Made by a program: the position numbers and the translations under genes
Origin: JBBTTS01 sp038064135
GTDB lineage: Bacteria; Patescibacteriota; Saccharimonadia; Saccharimonadales; OMJO01
Direction of reading: 5' to 3'
Length of the DNA stretch: 10,300 nucleotides
NCBI GenBank assembly: GCA_038064135.1
Contig: JBBTTS010000010.1
Span: 1 to 10,300, forward strand
The notes under the pieces: model-generated
Told to the model about the DNA's origin: nothing
What the model saw: the letters and a program-made list of their open reading frames with translations, nothing else
Database searches by the model: none
In this document: piece by piece, positions 1 to 6,941 of the stretch
How the letters are laid out: each line of letters begins with the position of its first letter
Position numbering within the stretch: position 1 is the stretch's first letter

Positions 1-213
1 TTCTGAAACTAATCGGTCCACTATAGTATCATCACAGATATTACCAACCACAAAAGTTAAGTGGGAGTCGTCAAGCCCATTTAAGTTTTGGCGATTGCCG
101 GCATACGTAAGGGCATCGAGTACCGTTATATGCCATGCTTCACGCTCCAGTTGTACATAGTGCACAAAGTTTGACCCAATAAAACCAGCACCGCCAGTAA
201 CAAGTAACTTCAT
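1..213 (-). CDS. rfbB: dTDP-glucose 4,6-dehydratase, N-terminal part (cut by window edge)
   Basis: This reading frame starts at the ATG at 213 and stays open to the window edge, giving the first 71 residues. The enzyme converts dTDP-glucose to dTDP-4-keto-6-deoxyglucose in the cytosol, the first committed step toward dTDP-rhamnose and other deoxysugars. Seen: the Rossmann NAD-binding motif GGAGFIGSNF at residues 7-16, and LDALTYAGN at 32-40. The latter is typical of this dehydratase within the extended short-chain dehydrogenase family, with the acidic residue (D33) expected to hold the NAD ribose. GNICD at 57-61 matches the family's GDI.D segment. The catalytic Tyr/Lys and Thr-Asp-Glu region lies outside the window. 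It follows the GT4 gene by 27 bases, but a -10 box sits directly before its ATG, so it probably also has its own near-leaderless promoter. A related NDP-sugar epimerase/dehydratase is possible, but TYAGN favours RfbB. Confidence 0.88.
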   Translation of the reverse strand, partial: MKLLVTGGAGFIGSNFVHYVQLEREAWHITVLDALTYAGNRQNLNGLDDSHLTFVVGNICDDTIVDRLVSE

Positions 214-220
214 CCAAACT

Positions 221-229
221 AGTATAACA
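221..229 (-). promoter_or_regulatory. extended -10 promoter of rfbB, leaderless type
   Basis: Read on the minus strand this is TG-T-TATACT, a full extended -10 element. Its last base is 7 bases before the rfbB ATG (213), so transcription would begin at or within a base or two of the start codon. No Shine-Dalgarno sequence is visible. I see no good -35 hexamer, which fits an extended -10 promoter. Five promoters in this window show the same arrangement. Confidence 0.55.
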
Positions 230-240
230 AGAAAGTGGAT

Positions 241-1365
241 CTACGACTGTCTATTAACATCTGACACTTTGGCGGTAAATATTTCTATAGAGAACTTTTT
301 GGTATATTTTTTGAAGACTTCGAGTTTAGGTGAAGCCAACTGGAATTCAGTTAGCGAGCTTGCCAAGGACTCATCTGTTTGATCTGTGAAAAACAGGCCG
401 GTTTGGTTTTCGATGACATAGTCAAGGGCTCCGCCAGCCTTGTAGGCTATTACGGGTGTACCAGCAGCTAATGCTTCAACAGCTGAAATGCCAAAGTCAT
501 CTACTCCAGGAAAAATGAATGCCTCTGATGAGCCAACGATGCGGGCTACATCTTCATCTTTAGCGTTGGTAACAAACTTGACAGTTGGGCCAGCCATAGC
601 AACCAGCTTTTTGTGTTCTGGTCCGTTACCAATGACAGTTAGCGGCAATCCAAGCTTTGTGCAAGCCGCTACTGCCAAATCAACGCGTTTGTACGGAGTT
701 TGGCGACCAGTAATGACAAAACCCTTACGGGATTTGCTGGCGTATTTGGCAAATCCTTCAACGTCAACCGGTGGGTGAATTACCTTCGATTCGCGTCCGT
801 AGTATTCCTTAATTTTTGCCTGTGTGTGGGTTGAGTTTGCGATTAAAATATCTGGACGCTGTACAGCACGATAATCCCAAGCGCGCATGGGTCCAATTAA
901 AAGCTTTAGACCTATCCTTGCAAGCCAGTCGAAAGGCTCAAACCCTGGGTGTCTTAGATATTCATCGTAGCGGGACCAGTAGTAGTGTGTAGGGGCGTGG
1001 ATATAGGCAATGTGCTTTGCCTTAGTCTTTATAAATTTAGCTTCGGCACCAGACGAGCTGATAACAAGGTCAAAATTATCTAGTTTTAAAGACTGAAACC
1101 ACCAGCCACGAAGGAATGGTATATATTTGCGCAGCTTAGAGAAGGGCCAGTATTGCAAATAACCTGTAATAACTTTACCATTAAGCTTTTTGCGCCATTG
1201 CTCAGTACTAAATGAAGTATAGATTGGCGCCTCGGGGTACATTTGGTGCAGAGCTTCTACAACACGCTCTGCACCTCCGCCAATCAACCAGTCATGCACA
1301 ATAGCGACTTTTGGGTCACGATTGTGCAGGTTTGAGGAATGAGAGTTAAGGCTTGAGGTTTTCAT
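241..1365 (-). CDS. GT4-family glycosyltransferase (WbaZ-like), 374 aa
   Basis: A retaining GT-B glycosyltransferase, expected to add a sugar from an NDP- or GDP-sugar to a lipid-linked oligosaccharide at the inner face of the membrane. Seen: the N-terminal donor/acceptor loop GGGAERV (29-35), the acceptor-side motif HAPTHYYW (123-130) typical of WbaZ-like mannosyltransferases, IHPPVD (196-201), the phosphate-binding R221/K226 in GRQTPYKR, and the C-terminal motif at D289-X7-E297 in DDFGISAVE. The first acidic residue is Asp where most of the family has Glu. Length is normal for GT4. The start codon overlaps the stop of the upstream four-helix gene as ATGA (1362-1365), implying translational coupling. 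The first 17 residues form a polar extension before the usual start of the fold (KVAIVHDWL). The exact sugar cannot be told from sequence. Confidence 0.88.
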   Translation of the reverse strand: MKTSSLNSHSSNLHNRDPKVAIVHDWLIGGGAERVVEALHQMYPEAPIYTSFSTEQWRKKLNGKVITGYLQYWPFSKLRKYIPFLRGWWFQSLKLDNFDLVISSSGAEAKFIKTKAKHIAYIHAPTHYYWSRYDEYLRHPGFEPFDWLARIGLKLLIGPMRAWDYRAVQRPDILIANSTHTQAKIKEYYGRESKVIHPPVDVEGFAKYASKSRKGFVITGRQTPYKRVDLAVAACTKLGLPLTVIGNGPEHKKLVAMAGPTVKFVTNAKDEDVARIVGSSEAFIFPGVDDFGISAVEALAAGTPVIAYKAGGALDYVIENQTGLFFTDQTDESLASSLTEFQLASPKLEVFKKYTKKFSIEIFTAKVSDVNRQS

Positions 1366-1736
1366 GTGCGGATACTCTTCATGAGTGAGTTAAGTTGCTT
1401 TTGCAGTAACTCGATAGAGTATATTAGCGGGGATAAATCTGTTTGGGCTAGATAATTAAGTCTTTCGGCAAGATAAAGAAAGTTTTTTACTTCTAGCAAT
1501 GATCCGTAAGCTATAGTGTAAAAATGGTGTTTGTCTTTTTTTGAAAATATGCCAAAACCTTCGGCAACGTTTGCGCTTATCGAATAAGCTGCACGGCGGA
1601 GCTGAGGAATTAAACCGAATTTTTCGTTTTGGGGAAAACTGGACGTCAATTTGTAAATTTTAGTAGCAAATTCTAAAGAATCTTGCCACAAAGGCATATC
1701 TTCAAACTTTTGCAGCTTTTGTGATCCTTGACTCAT
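1362..1736 (-). CDS. four-helix bundle protein (S23 / 23S-rRNA-IVS type), 124 aa
   Basis: A small all-helical protein of the family first noticed inside intervening sequences of some 23S rRNA genes and now found widely as stand-alone genes. The biochemical role is unknown. Seen: the family's opening FEDMPLWQDSLEFA (11-24, usually FE.L.VWQ), the helix-2 region QLRRAAYSISANVAEGFG (45-62) with the conserved RRA..SI..NIAEG pattern, and the later helix SLLEVKNFLYLAERL (79-93) matching the family's S..E....L..A. Length is typical (about 115-130). It sits 32 bases after the sugar-phosphate transferase and overlaps the glycosyltransferase by four bases, so it is part of the polysaccharide operon and not linked to an rRNA gene. 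AAGGA lies directly against the start codon and another AAGGA about 14 bases further up. A start at M14 (1697) is possible but would cut the family motif. Confidence 0.85.
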   Translation of the reverse strand: MSQGSQKLQKFEDMPLWQDSLEFATKIYKLTSSFPQNEKFGLIPQLRRAAYSISANVAEGFGIFSKKDKHHFYTIAYGSLLEVKNFLYLAERLNYLAQTDLSPLIYSIELLQKQLNSLMKSIRT

Positions 1737-1768
1737 TCCTTAACTATTGATCCTTATACCTCATAAAC

Positions 1769-3190
1769 TTACTTGGCTCCGGAGCCGGTAAGGACAGACC
1801 AAATTGTTTTTATAATAATGACAATATCTAGCCAAAAACTCCAGTTTTGTACGTAGTAAACATCTAATTTCCGGCGTTCTTCGAAACTTATACTCTTGCG
1901 GCCAGACACTTGTGCCAGACCGGTAAGACCAGATTTTACACTTAAAATGGCGTGCTTTTTTTCGTAAGCGTTAAGCTCTTCAGGCACTAAAGCTCGCGGA
2001 CCAACCAGACTAATATCGCCCTGAAGCACATTAATTAGCTGAGGTAATTCGTCTAAACTCGTCGCTCGCAATATCCGACCCAAGCCAGAAAACCGGGGAT
2101 CATTTGGTAAAAAATCACCGTTTTCACGAAATTTTTTAGCAAGATCTGGTTTTCCCATTGCAGCAAAAGCTTCTTCTGGGGACATACCGTTGTAGGCTGG
2201 GATTAAAGTTCTAAATTTATATGCCCAGAATACATTGTTAAATCGAGTCAATCTGTTTTGGCGATAAATAGCTGGTTCTTTTGGACTAAATAATTTTTGT
2301 AATAGGTAAACCAAAATAATAACAGGAGATGAAACTAATAGACCAAAAGTGGCAAAAACTACATCAAATATTCGTTTTAAAATTCGGCCCCAACCTATTA
2401 GAGCAGTTTGATGTATTGCAACCATTGGCAAACCGGCAAATAACTCTACTTCTATATTACCCACAAAAAGATCACTATTGCCGGGCACAAACCGAAAAGC
2501 TACGTGATTTTTTTGTGCAAAGCTAATAATTTCGTTATTGGCATCTTGGTTTTTATACAATTCGGTTTGTATGATGCTGTGGACTGGCGATTTTAATTTG
2601 GTAATGGCAGATTGGAATGATTCATAGTGAGTAATTCCGTATACTTTTCGACCAATTGTGGCAATAATTTGCTGTCCAGTTTTGGGCGCATTGTTCATGC
2701 TAGCTACTAGTTCTTCAGTAATTGGGGTATCGCCAACAACAAGAACGTTACTAATGCCATATCCCAGTAAATATAATGCTTCGCGAATAATTCTGGCCAC
2801 CCAACGAAATAGCACCAAAAGCACGAAACCAGTTATTAGGGCGTAAACTGGTACTAATCTGGCCGGAAATAACGCACCTGGTGTTATAAAATCATAGCCA
2901 ATTACTACCAAAATCCCCAAAAAAGAACCTACCAGCAGCCTTCCAAGTTCAGCAAATCGTCGTTCGTAAACGTGATGACTATAAAGTCCAATAAAGCCAT
3001 GCACCATTATCCATAGCGGTAATACAGTAATAAATGCGAATAAATAAGTTCGTGCGGCGATTGCTTGGATAAGCGGACGTTCGTCGATTTTAACGCGTAA
3101 AATATATGCGATTGCAAAAGCTGCCAAAAGTGCCAAAAAATCTCCAACGATAAGAAGCAGTGCATAAAAAATTGAGGCATTATTTTTCAT
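1769..3190 (-). CDS. polyprenyl-phosphate sugar-1-phosphate transferase (WcaJ/WbaP type), 473 aa
   Basis: Starts polysaccharide assembly by moving a hexose-1-phosphate from an NDP-sugar onto undecaprenyl phosphate at the cytoplasmic face. Domain order in the 473-residue form: four N-terminal membrane helices (about 7-29, 45-67, 82-104, 110-132), a Rossmann-like CoA_binding_3 domain starting at NVLVVGD, then the C-terminal Bac_transf catalytic domain. That domain has a re-entrant membrane helix after KRIFDVV, the KFRT motif, DPRFSGLGRILRATSLDELPQ with the catalytic Asp-Glu pair (about 380-381), GDISLVGPR and GLTGLAQVSGR. All expected motifs are intact. The frame is open to an ATG at 3238, but I choose 3190. 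MKNNASIFYALLLIVGDF is the usual opening of this family, and an extended -10 box (3209-3201) lies between the two ATGs. It is the first gene of the minus-strand cluster. The substrate (glucose, galactose or another sugar) cannot be assigned. Confidence 0.9.
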   Translation of the reverse strand: MKNNASIFYALLLIVGDFLALLAAFAIAYILRVKIDERPLIQAIAARTYLFAFITVLPLWIMVHGFIGLYSHHVYERRFAELGRLLVGSFLGILVVIGYDFITPGALFPARLVPVYALITGFVLLVLFRWVARIIREALYLLGYGISNVLVVGDTPITEELVASMNNAPKTGQQIIATIGRKVYGITHYESFQSAITKLKSPVHSIIQTELYKNQDANNEIISFAQKNHVAFRFVPGNSDLFVGNIEVELFAGLPMVAIHQTALIGWGRILKRIFDVVFATFGLLVSSPVIILVYLLQKLFSPKEPAIYRQNRLTRFNNVFWAYKFRTLIPAYNGMSPEEAFAAMGKPDLAKKFRENGDFLPNDPRFSGLGRILRATSLDELPQLINVLQGDISLVGPRALVPEELNAYEKKHAILSVKSGLTGLAQVSGRKSISFEERRKLDVYYVQNWSFWLDIVIIIKTIWSVLTGSGAK

Positions 3191-3200
3191 CGACCTTGAT

Positions 3201-3209
3201 ATTGTATCA
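3201..3209 (-). promoter_or_regulatory. extended -10 promoter of the minus-strand polysaccharide operon
   Basis: The minus strand reads TG-A-TACAAT, ending 10 bases before the chosen ATG at 3190. A start of transcription about seven bases on would leave a leader of only a few bases. A second possible -10 (TATAAT, minus strand 3242-3237) overlaps the upstream ATG at 3238. It would give a leader of about 40 bases to the 3190 start, and it too argues against translation from 3238. AAGG at 3197-3194 may act as a weak ribosome site in that longer transcript. Confidence 0.45.
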
Positions 3210-3263
3210 CCGAAGGACTTCCATTGCAGACGATGCATTATAAAAAAACTGTAAAACCGTAAG

Positions 3264-3272
3264 TGTTATAAT
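3264..3272 (+). promoter_or_regulatory. extended -10 promoter of the gtrA-family operon
   Basis: The sequence is TG-T-TATAAT, a perfect extended -10. No convincing -35 lies 17 bases upstream. Transcription would start near 3279, giving a leader of about 20 bases before the ATG at 3300, so this unit is not leaderless. TGTT (3264-3267) and AACA (3274-3277) form a short inverted repeat across the -10, a possible operator. Confidence 0.55.
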
Positions 3273-3299
3273 GAACAAAAGGCGAACCCAATTAACTTT

Positions 3300-3788
3300 A
3301 TGCTCAAACTACACCTCAAAAAGAAACAGCAAAAAGAAGTTACACGAATTACCGAATACCTAGTAACGGGTGGTGCATATTTTTGGTCGGGCTATTTTAT
3401 TATTGTCTTTAGCGAACCAATTATTGGGTTATGGTGGGCTAACATTATTGGTAATACTGTAGGAGTTACAGTTAATTTTTTACTATCACGGTACTGGGTT
3501 TTTAGCAGTTCCAAAGACAAACAAGTTGCTCGGGTAACATACAAATACTTAGTGCTAACATTAATAAATTTTTATTTGAACTTTCTGATTTTAAGTAGTT
3601 TACAAAATATCGGTGTTCATATCGCTATTGGCCAATTTATTGCCGCCGGATTTTTTACTATATGGAACTACATTTGGTATAGCTTATGGGTCTTTACAAA
3701 AGGTCAACCAGGCCATAAACATCAATCTGCACCAGTTTTGCATCGACCTAAACACGTCAGGCCCCCGATAAAAAGAAGGAAAAAATGA
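3300..3788 (+). CDS. GtrA-family membrane protein, 162 aa
   Basis: A small four-helix membrane protein of the GtrA family. Some members are thought to flip undecaprenyl-phosphate-linked sugars across the cytoplasmic membrane for glycosylation of surface polymers. Seen: four hydrophobic segments at about 21-38, 42-60, 81-103 and 108-132. The family's repeated pattern of Asn followed by an aromatic/VF end is present in both halves: NFLLSRYWVF (59-68) after helix 2 and NYIWYSLWVF (123-132) after helix 4. The N-terminus (KLHLKKKQQK) and the tail after 133 are rich in Lys, Arg, His and Pro, consistent with cytosolic ends. The 30-residue basic tail is longer than the family minimum. It is the first gene of the plus-strand operon and its stop overlaps the next start as ATGA. 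No strong Shine-Dalgarno is visible before its ATG. The substrate is unknown. Confidence 0.85.
   Translation: MLKLHLKKKQQKEVTRITEYLVTGGAYFWSGYFIIVFSEPIIGLWWANIIGNTVGVTVNFLLSRYWVFSSSKDKQVARVTYKYLVLTLINFYLNFLILSSLQNIGVHIAIGQFIAAGFFTIWNYIWYSLWVFTKGQPGHKHQSAPVLHRPKHVRPPIKRRKK
3774..3780 (+). promoter_or_regulatory. strong ribosome binding site of the LexA-like gene
   Basis: AGAAGGA sits four bases before the ATG at 3785 and inside the end of the gtrA-family gene. It is one of the clearest Shine-Dalgarno sequences in the window and supports this start and re-initiation across the ATGA overlap. Confidence 0.6.
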
Positions 3789-4243
3789 CAGAAGTCGTGC
3801 GACCCACCAAAAAACAAAAAGAATTATTAGAATTTATTGGACAATTCATAATTGAGCATGGTTATAGTCCTAGTTATCGTGAAATAATGACATCCCTAAA
3901 TTACACATCGGTGGCAACGGTTGCCCTGCACATCAACAGTCTTATCAAGCGTGGTCACTTGCAAAAAAGAGGGAGGTCAGCACGATCGTTGGAGTTGACG
4001 GCCGTAGACGTCGAACAGGCAAAATTAACCAGTAACGAAGTAAAACCTGGTGAAGAAAAATGGTTGGTTCAAAAAATTGAGCACCATTTTCGACAGGCCG
4101 AATCTCAAGCTCAGGTGACAGAACAGACACTGGACATGCTTTACGTTTTAATTGGTGCACTTAAAGTTTTAGGTATCGAAGGTGCAGCTCAATCATTTAT
4201 ACCCAGGTTGAGCACATTAAAACAAAAGGTTGTCAAAAAATGA
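3785..4243 (+). CDS. LexA-type winged-helix DNA-binding protein without protease domain, 152 aa
   Basis: Residues 7-71 align well with the LexA DNA-binding domain: PTKKQKELLEFI, HGYSPSYREI (25-34), then the recognition-helix region NYTSVATVALHINSLIKRGH and the wing ending in SLEL. This is very close to the pattern of Gram-positive LexA (KRQ..ILRFI...GYPPS.REI). The rest (72-152) is not the S24 peptidase: there is no Ala-Gly cleavage site, no catalytic Ser/Lys context and no room for the usual ~130-residue domain. Instead it is charged and helical (about 92-152). Self-cleavage in an SOS response is therefore not expected. It is probably a repressor or regulator that dimerises through its helical C-terminus. 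It lies between a GtrA-family and a phosphoesterase gene, overlapping both by ATGA, so it could regulate its own operon. The DNA target is unknown. Confidence 0.8.
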   Translation: MTEVVRPTKKQKELLEFIGQFIIEHGYSPSYREIMTSLNYTSVATVALHINSLIKRGHLQKRGRSARSLELTAVDVEQAKLTSNEVKPGEEKWLVQKIEHHFRQAESQAQVTEQTLDMLYVLIGALKVLGIEGAAQSFIPRLSTLKQKVVKK

Positions 4244-5226
4244 AGTTCGAGCCCAGTCAAAAAATAAACCCATGGGTAGCTTGGGCTTTTATAGTTGTAT
4301 CTTGTGTGGCAGTAGCAATGTCACTAATTTTTGCCACCAAAAAGGTTTATCAGCCCGTCGATGACCAAATTTTGGTTGCCGGGACACCAGAGCGAATTGT
4401 GCGAATCGCAGCCATCGGCGATATAGTATGCGACCAGGCAGTTGTGAAATCGGACAAACACTGCCAGGCCGATGCAGTTGCTAAAGCTATCAAAAAACGT
4501 GGTCCCGAAGGTCTGTTAATGCTAGGTGATTTACAGTATGAAAAAGGAGAATTAGCCAAATTTAAATCACTTTTTGATCCAATATTTAAAGATTTTAAAA
4601 CCATCACTTATCCCAGCCCGGGCAATCACGAATATAACACCAAAGGTGCTGCTGGATACTATGAATACTTTGCTGAAAGATTGGCTTTATTATCACCAAA
4701 TGAAAAGCGATTTTTTAGAGTGGATTTGAGCGGATGGCAGGTTTACTCACTTAATTCCAATTGTGATTTTGTTGGTGGGTGCGGTCCAGCCAGCCCTCAG
4801 TACCAGTGGCTAAAAAATCAGCTACAATCAAATCCGGCTCGCTGTAGCTTGGCATTTTGGCATCACCCTCTTTTTTCATCGTCGGACGTGCATGGAAACG
4901 ACCCACGGATGCAGGAAATTTATGAACTTTTACAGCAAAGTCATGTCGACGTAATATTAAATGGACACGATCATTTATACGAACGCTTTGTTCGCCAAAA
5001 TTCTGTAGGCCAAATTGATCAAAATGGTCCCATGCAGTTCATTGTTGGTAGTGGCGGCAAGAGTTTATACAACCTAAAATTTACCAGACAATCGGGCAGT
5101 GCTTTTGCTTATAACGAGAATTTCGGATTTTTGGAACTCGCGCTTAAAAAAACAGGATTTACATGGAACTTTTTTACGACAGATGGCCAGTTATTGGACC
5201 AAGGTAGCGACCGCTGCAGCATCTAA
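4240..5226 (+). CDS. membrane-anchored metallophosphoesterase, purple acid phosphatase-like, 328 aa
   Basis: A calcineurin-like two-metal phosphoesterase. All metal-binding blocks of the purple-acid-phosphatase type are present in order: D61 (AAIGD), GDLQY (96-100, the GDxxY block with the metal-bridging Asp and the Tyr ligand), GNHE (128-131), H208/H209 in FWHHPLF, and NGHDH (241-245). Residues 12-32 form one hydrophobic helix, followed by the mature domain. With no good signal-peptidase site I read this as an N-in anchor with the catalytic domain outside the membrane. Six cysteines outside the helix (64, 75, 175, 181, 202, 326) could form disulfides there. It starts within the stop of the LexA-like gene (ATGA). 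The substrate is unknown; a phosphate ester or lipid-linked phosphate of the envelope is a guess from context. Confidence 0.85.
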   Translation: MKFEPSQKINPWVAWAFIVVSCVAVAMSLIFATKKVYQPVDDQILVAGTPERIVRIAAIGDIVCDQAVVKSDKHCQADAVAKAIKKRGPEGLLMLGDLQYEKGELAKFKSLFDPIFKDFKTITYPSPGNHEYNTKGAAGYYEYFAERLALLSPNEKRFFRVDLSGWQVYSLNSNCDFVGGCGPASPQYQWLKNQLQSNPARCSLAFWHHPLFSSSDVHGNDPRMQEIYELLQQSHVDVILNGHDHLYERFVRQNSVGQIDQNGPMQFIVGSGGKSLYNLKFTRQSGSAFAYNENFGFLELALKKTGFTWNFFTTDGQLLDQGSDRCSI

Positions 5227-5232
5227 ACAACG

Positions 5233-5241
5233 TGTTACAAT
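5233..5241 (+). promoter_or_regulatory. extended -10 promoter of the ABC transporter operon, leaderless type
   Basis: TG-T-TACAAT ends 8 bases before the ATG at 5250 and just after the stop of the phosphoesterase gene (5226). Transcription would begin within a base or two of the start codon. There is no Shine-Dalgarno in the 23-base gap, as expected for a leaderless message. The -35 position has no good match. Confidence 0.5.
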
Positions 5242-5249
5242 TTAGTTAA

Positions 5250-6146
5250 ATGACCACAGTAGTTAAGCTCGACAATCTAACAAAAAAGTATGGGGAAAGT
5301 ATTGGTATTGAAGAAATTTCGCTTAGCGTGCCAAAGGGTAGTGTTTACGGATTTTTAGGCCCTAATGGTGCCGGCAAATCAACAACAATAAATTTACTAC
5401 TTGATCTAATAAGGCCAACCAGCGGTCAGCTTAGTATTTTTAACTTAGATGTTCGTCATAATGGACAAGAAATTCGTCGCCGAACTGGGTATCTTTCGAG
5501 TGATTTAGCATTGGATTTACACTTAACTGGCGCTCAGCAGCTTGAGTATTTTGCAAATTTGCACGGCAACATAAAACGATCTGTGGTAGATATTTTAATA
5601 GCGAGATTGGGCTGCCAAACAGATAAAAAAATTAAAGATTTGTCACGCGGTAATCGCCAAAAAATTGGCCTGGTTGCTGCCTTGATGCATCAACCGGAGC
5701 TTTTGATATTAGACGAGCCAACCAGTGGCCTAGACCCACTTATGCAGGCCGAATTTAACAAACTCATATCCGAGCACAAGATTGCTGGTGGTACCACTTT
5801 TATTTCGTCACACGTGCTCAGTGAAGTTCAGGAAATTTGTGACCGTGTTGCCTTTGTACGTGCCGGTAAACTCATAACAGAGCAATCAGTCGATGTCCTA
5901 ACAAAAAGCACTCCGCGCCATTTACGGCTTTGGGGCACAAGCCAAGAACTTTTACAAAAACTAAAAAAATTAGCTGGAATTAGTAAAATACAAATTTCTG
6001 GCAACAATATTCAGGCACTTTATTCGGGCCATCTACCTAAATTATTAAAACTTTTAGCTAATCATCCACCGGCTGATATGACTCTAACCGAAGCCGATTT
6101 GGAAACCATTTTTATGAATTATTACGGGGAAGGCGACGATGTTTAG
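5250..6146 (+). CDS. ABC-2 type transporter ATP-binding protein, 298 aa
   Basis: The ATPase subunit of an ABC-2 exporter, hydrolysing ATP on the cytoplasmic side to drive the permease encoded next. Seen: Walker A GPNGAGKST (37-45), the signature LSRGNRQKIG (131-140; LSRGN for the usual LSGGQ, as is common in NatA/BcrA-type proteins), Walker B LLILDE (151-156) followed by PTSGLD, and the switch His in SSHVLSE (H188). In the Q-loop position (GYLSS, 80-84) no Gln is seen, which is also common in this subgroup. About 80 further residues after the nucleotide-binding domain resemble the C-terminal extension of BcrA/CcmA-like ATPases. The gene overlaps the permease gene by eight bases. The exported substrate cannot be read from sequence; families of this shape carry drugs, lipids, ions or glycolipids. 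Confidence 0.93.
   Translation: MTTVVKLDNLTKKYGESIGIEEISLSVPKGSVYGFLGPNGAGKSTTINLLLDLIRPTSGQLSIFNLDVRHNGQEIRRRTGYLSSDLALDLHLTGAQQLEYFANLHGNIKRSVVDILIARLGCQTDKKIKDLSRGNRQKIGLVAALMHQPELLILDEPTSGLDPLMQAEFNKLISEHKIAGGTTFISSHVLSEVQEICDRVAFVRAGKLITEQSVDVLTKSTPRHLRLWGTSQELLQKLKKLAGISKIQISGNNIQALYSGHLPKLLKLLANHPPADMTLTEADLETIFMNYYGEGDDV
6126..6133 (+). promoter_or_regulatory. ribosome binding site of the ABC permease gene
   Basis: GGGGAAGG lies inside the end of the ATPase gene, five bases before the ATG at 6139. It supports this start and coupled translation of the two transporter subunits. Confidence 0.45.
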
Positions 6147-6936
6147 TTCGGTATTTTTAAAAACATTGTTCGAAAAACGTTGGATGGCGCTGGGCTGGGG
6201 TATTGGCGTTGCTGCCATGTCTCTTCTGATGATGAGTTTTTATCATTCATTTTCCGACGGAGTATTAGATGAACTGGCTAAAAATTTACCCAAATCGTTT
6301 CAGGGATTAGTGGGTGATTTGCAAGCTCTTAAAACTGTACCTGGATTTGTTGCCCAGCAAGTTTTCGCCTTAAGGATTCCGCTACTGACCATTATTATGA
6401 GCGTTATTTTATTTAGCGGATTGTTAGCTGGCGACGAGGCCGAAGGTAGTTTGCAAACCATACTAACTCGCCCAATAAAACGGCACAGTGTTTATATGCA
6501 AAAATTATTAGCTGGGCTGATAGTAAGTTTGCTGGTTTGTTTGGCGGTAATACCAGGAGTGACGCTAGGTTTATTTTTAATAAATGAATCGATGAGTTTT
6601 TGGTTGTTATTTCAGGCCGTTTTGTCTGCATGGCTTGTTGCTTCGACATTTGGAGTAATTGGTTTTAGTATTGGGGCCATAACTGGCAAACGTGGACAAG
6701 CAGGAAGTTTTGCCGGGATATTTGCGTTTGTAAGCTACTTAATAACTTCGTTTGTAGCCAGCGTACCGGCTATACAAACTATTGAAAGACTATCTTTATT
6801 CCACTACTACAATAAACCAGCAGTAGCTGAATATGGTTTAACAAGGGGCAACAGCTTGATATTCATAGTGGTAATTTTAGTTTGTAGCTTAATTGGTTTG
6901 GCAGTATTTGTGCGTCGTGATATTTACCAACGATAA
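6139..6936 (+). CDS. ABC-2 type transporter permease, 265 aa
   Basis: The membrane subunit that pairs with the preceding ATPase. Hydrophobic segments at about 17-35, 78-98, 120-147, 152-182, 188-209 and 238-258 give the six helices expected of an ABC-2 permease. The segment between helices 2 and 3, GDEAEGSLQTILTRPIKR (98-115), matches the conserved cytosolic coupling-helix region of the family (E...G....L..P..R), which contacts the ATPase. The loop between helices 1 and 2 (about 36-77) is on the outside. The start overlaps the ATPase gene by eight bases and uses a GGGGAAGG ribosome site. The stop is five bases before uppP. Length and topology are normal for ABC2_membrane_2-type permeases. Substrate unknown. 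Confidence 0.88.
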   Translation: MFSSVFLKTLFEKRWMALGWGIGVAAMSLLMMSFYHSFSDGVLDELAKNLPKSFQGLVGDLQALKTVPGFVAQQVFALRIPLLTIIMSVILFSGLLAGDEAEGSLQTILTRPIKRHSVYMQKLLAGLIVSLLVCLAVIPGVTLGLFLINESMSFWLLFQAVLSAWLVASTFGVIGFSIGAITGKRGQAGSFAGIFAFVSYLITSFVASVPAIQTIERLSLFHYYNKPAVAEYGLTRGNSLIFIVVILVCSLIGLAVFVRRDIYQR

Positions 6937-6941
6937 AGAAA

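Noticed and set aside
488..778. 96-codon frame on the plus strand
   Set aside because: Shadow of the GT4 glycosyltransferase gene; the protein has no recognisable features and no ribosome site.
3191..3238. Upstream ATG start (3238) for the sugar-phosphate transferase
   Set aside because: The extra 16 residues are not part of the family's usual start, and two possible -10 boxes overlap or follow that ATG.
3258..3290. LexA/SOS box upstream of the LexA-like operon
   Set aside because: GAAC occurs twice (3273-3276 and 3284-3287) but as a direct, not inverted, repeat. The TGTT/AACA inverted repeat is only four bases per arm and matches no SOS box consensus.
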